A stretch of DNA of 64,000 nucleotides, from NCBI RefSeq assembly GCF_027244095.1, contig NC_069662.1, positions 143,486,294 through 143,550,293 of the forward strand, written 5' to 3'. Shown here in pieces: positions 62,966 through 64,000 of this stretch; the stretch's first letter is position 1; every line of letters starts with the position of its first letter. Both the position numbers and the translations under genes were made by a program. The notes beneath the pieces were generated by a model, which ran no database searches, was not told where the DNA came from, and worked only from the letters and a program-made list of their open reading frames with translations. The stretch comes from Hemicordylus capensis. Taxonomy: Eukaryota > Chordata > Lepidosauria > Squamata > Cordylidae.

Positions 62966-64000
62966 TACATTCAAAGTTGCATTTCTGTCATTCACACACA
63001 TGCAAATAACATGGGAGAGGTTTTTAAAGCCCCTTTGAACATCATTGGTGAAGCCACCCTAATATAAGAGAGAACTCGATACAAGCTTAGCTTGGCCTGG
63101 TCTGACTTTGGCCAGTCTTGGGCCGGGGGTGCTATCTTCAACCAATTCTGCATGGACAGAACCTAGCTCAGACATTGGGCAGAGCCAAGCAGGGCTATTA
63201 TTTATAGACTTCTACTATTATGCAAGGGCATTTGCACATCATAGACAAACCTACTCATGGCGTAGTGTTTAACGTAGCTCTGGGAGGCATGCATTTTGTG
63301 TAATCTTTGCTTTTTCTAACACTATGCCTCGGCAAACTTTCATGTCGGCTTAGCAAAAACCGCTGAAGCTTGCCAGCAGACCTTGCCTCCTTTCATGCTT
63401 TTATCTTTTAAGGGGGGGGGGGGCAAATGAAAACATACCTCTTTGCCTGTGTAGAACTGATTTTTTTTTATGAAGTCCCGTCAAATCTCTTAATCCCATT
63501 TTGGTGCTCTGGAGCAATTTATTTCTGTCCCCAAATCCCCCCTTTCAGGTCTGCCAAAGAAAACACTGGGCAAGGAGTAGCACATTTCAAAATGAAGTTG
63601 TTGTTCAGAGGAGCCTGCTAGTAGTAAAGACAAAGTTAAAAAGGACAAAGACAAGCCAAAAAAGAAAAAAAGAAAAAGAAACAACCCACCAAAACCCCTC
63701 ATTTTTTATGTCCTGATTACAAAGTCTAGGTGGAGCTTGAAACTGAACTGGTTTCCTTACTAAGATATTATATTGCTTTTTAAAATACAGTCCCGGGCAC
63801 TCTCTGGAGTGCTTTCTTTCTTTCTTAAAAATGCATCAATATTGAACACTATTATAAAAATGCTGGCACGCAAGAATATGCTGAGGAGGATATCGAGATG
63901 ACTTGGGCGAAGGTAACACAGAGTCTCTACACTTATGGATTCAAGGGAGCTATTTCTGTGACTTCGGAAAGACCATCTGGTGCAAAATTTGCGGATTATT
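62966..64000. other. Intergenic, nothing recognised
   Basis: AT-rich, with a G10 run near 63,412-63,423 and A/G-rich patches near 63,655-63,685. No exon or repeat end identified. Confidence 0.35.

Noticed and set aside
59440-64000. MKX coding exon expected from amniote gene order
   Set aside because: No frame encoding the homeodomain or the conserved C-terminus was found on the minus strand; only a possible UTR is proposed.

Overview
The window is vertebrate nuclear DNA. The repeat content points to a squamate reptile, most likely a lizard: tRNA-derived Sauria-type SINEs with a Bov-B-like tail, an abundant 5S-rRNA/tRNA-Ala composite SINE, CR1-type and L2-type LINE tails, several hAT and Tigger-like miniature elements and a Helitron. 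About 12.8 kb (38,328-51,122) is one host gene, RAB18. Everything else is intergenic or intronic, dominated by old and middle-aged transposable elements. No bacterial, CRISPR, rRNA or functional tRNA genes were seen. Names come from recalled protein and repeat families, with no database search, and repeat-family names are superfamily-level.

Layout. 1-38,000 is the gene-free upstream side. It holds two Helitron copies (1-512 and 14,602-14,928), a likely solo LTR (5,159-6,674), two unusual multi-hairpin GC-rich elements (4,376-4,866 and 9,492-9,945), hAT elements with clear 8-bp target duplications (17,960-18,381; 18,968-19,371), an internally deleted CR1 LINE (19,477-20,400), Tigger-like elements (26,921-27,325; 28,474-29,043), several fold-back elements and many SINEs, often nested in one another. 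38,044-38,395 is the GC-rich RAB18 promoter and first coding exon, with ETS-like and NRF1-like sites. 38,396-51,122 is RAB18: seven coding exons, all with GT-AG introns and consistent phase, giving an intact 206-residue small GTPase ending in the prenylation motif CSVL. A 3' UTR of about 1.5 kb with several AATAAA signals follows and carries a hAT MITE.

52,600-64,000 is the downstream intergenic side. It contains a GC-rich fold-back element with a GGCCCC hexamer run (56,690-57,130), an AT-rich unique block (59,440-60,780) that could be the 3' UTR of a convergent minus-strand gene, an L2 LINE (60,798-61,400), and a nearly perfect 376-bp palindrome (61,704-62,079) whose arms run through a hAT MITE into a SINE.

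How the parts work together. Three LINE types each appear beside a SINE that shares their 3' tail: CR1 with the 5S/tRNA-Ala SINE (shared octamer tail), L2 with two tRNA SINEs, and Bov-B (only its tail, inside the Sauria SINE). The hAT-Charlie-like MITEs repeatedly use TCTAGA-like targets, including the same nucleotide position of the same SINE family twice. I found no new protein-coding system; the most unusual material is structural (palindromes, hairpin arrays and nested repeats).
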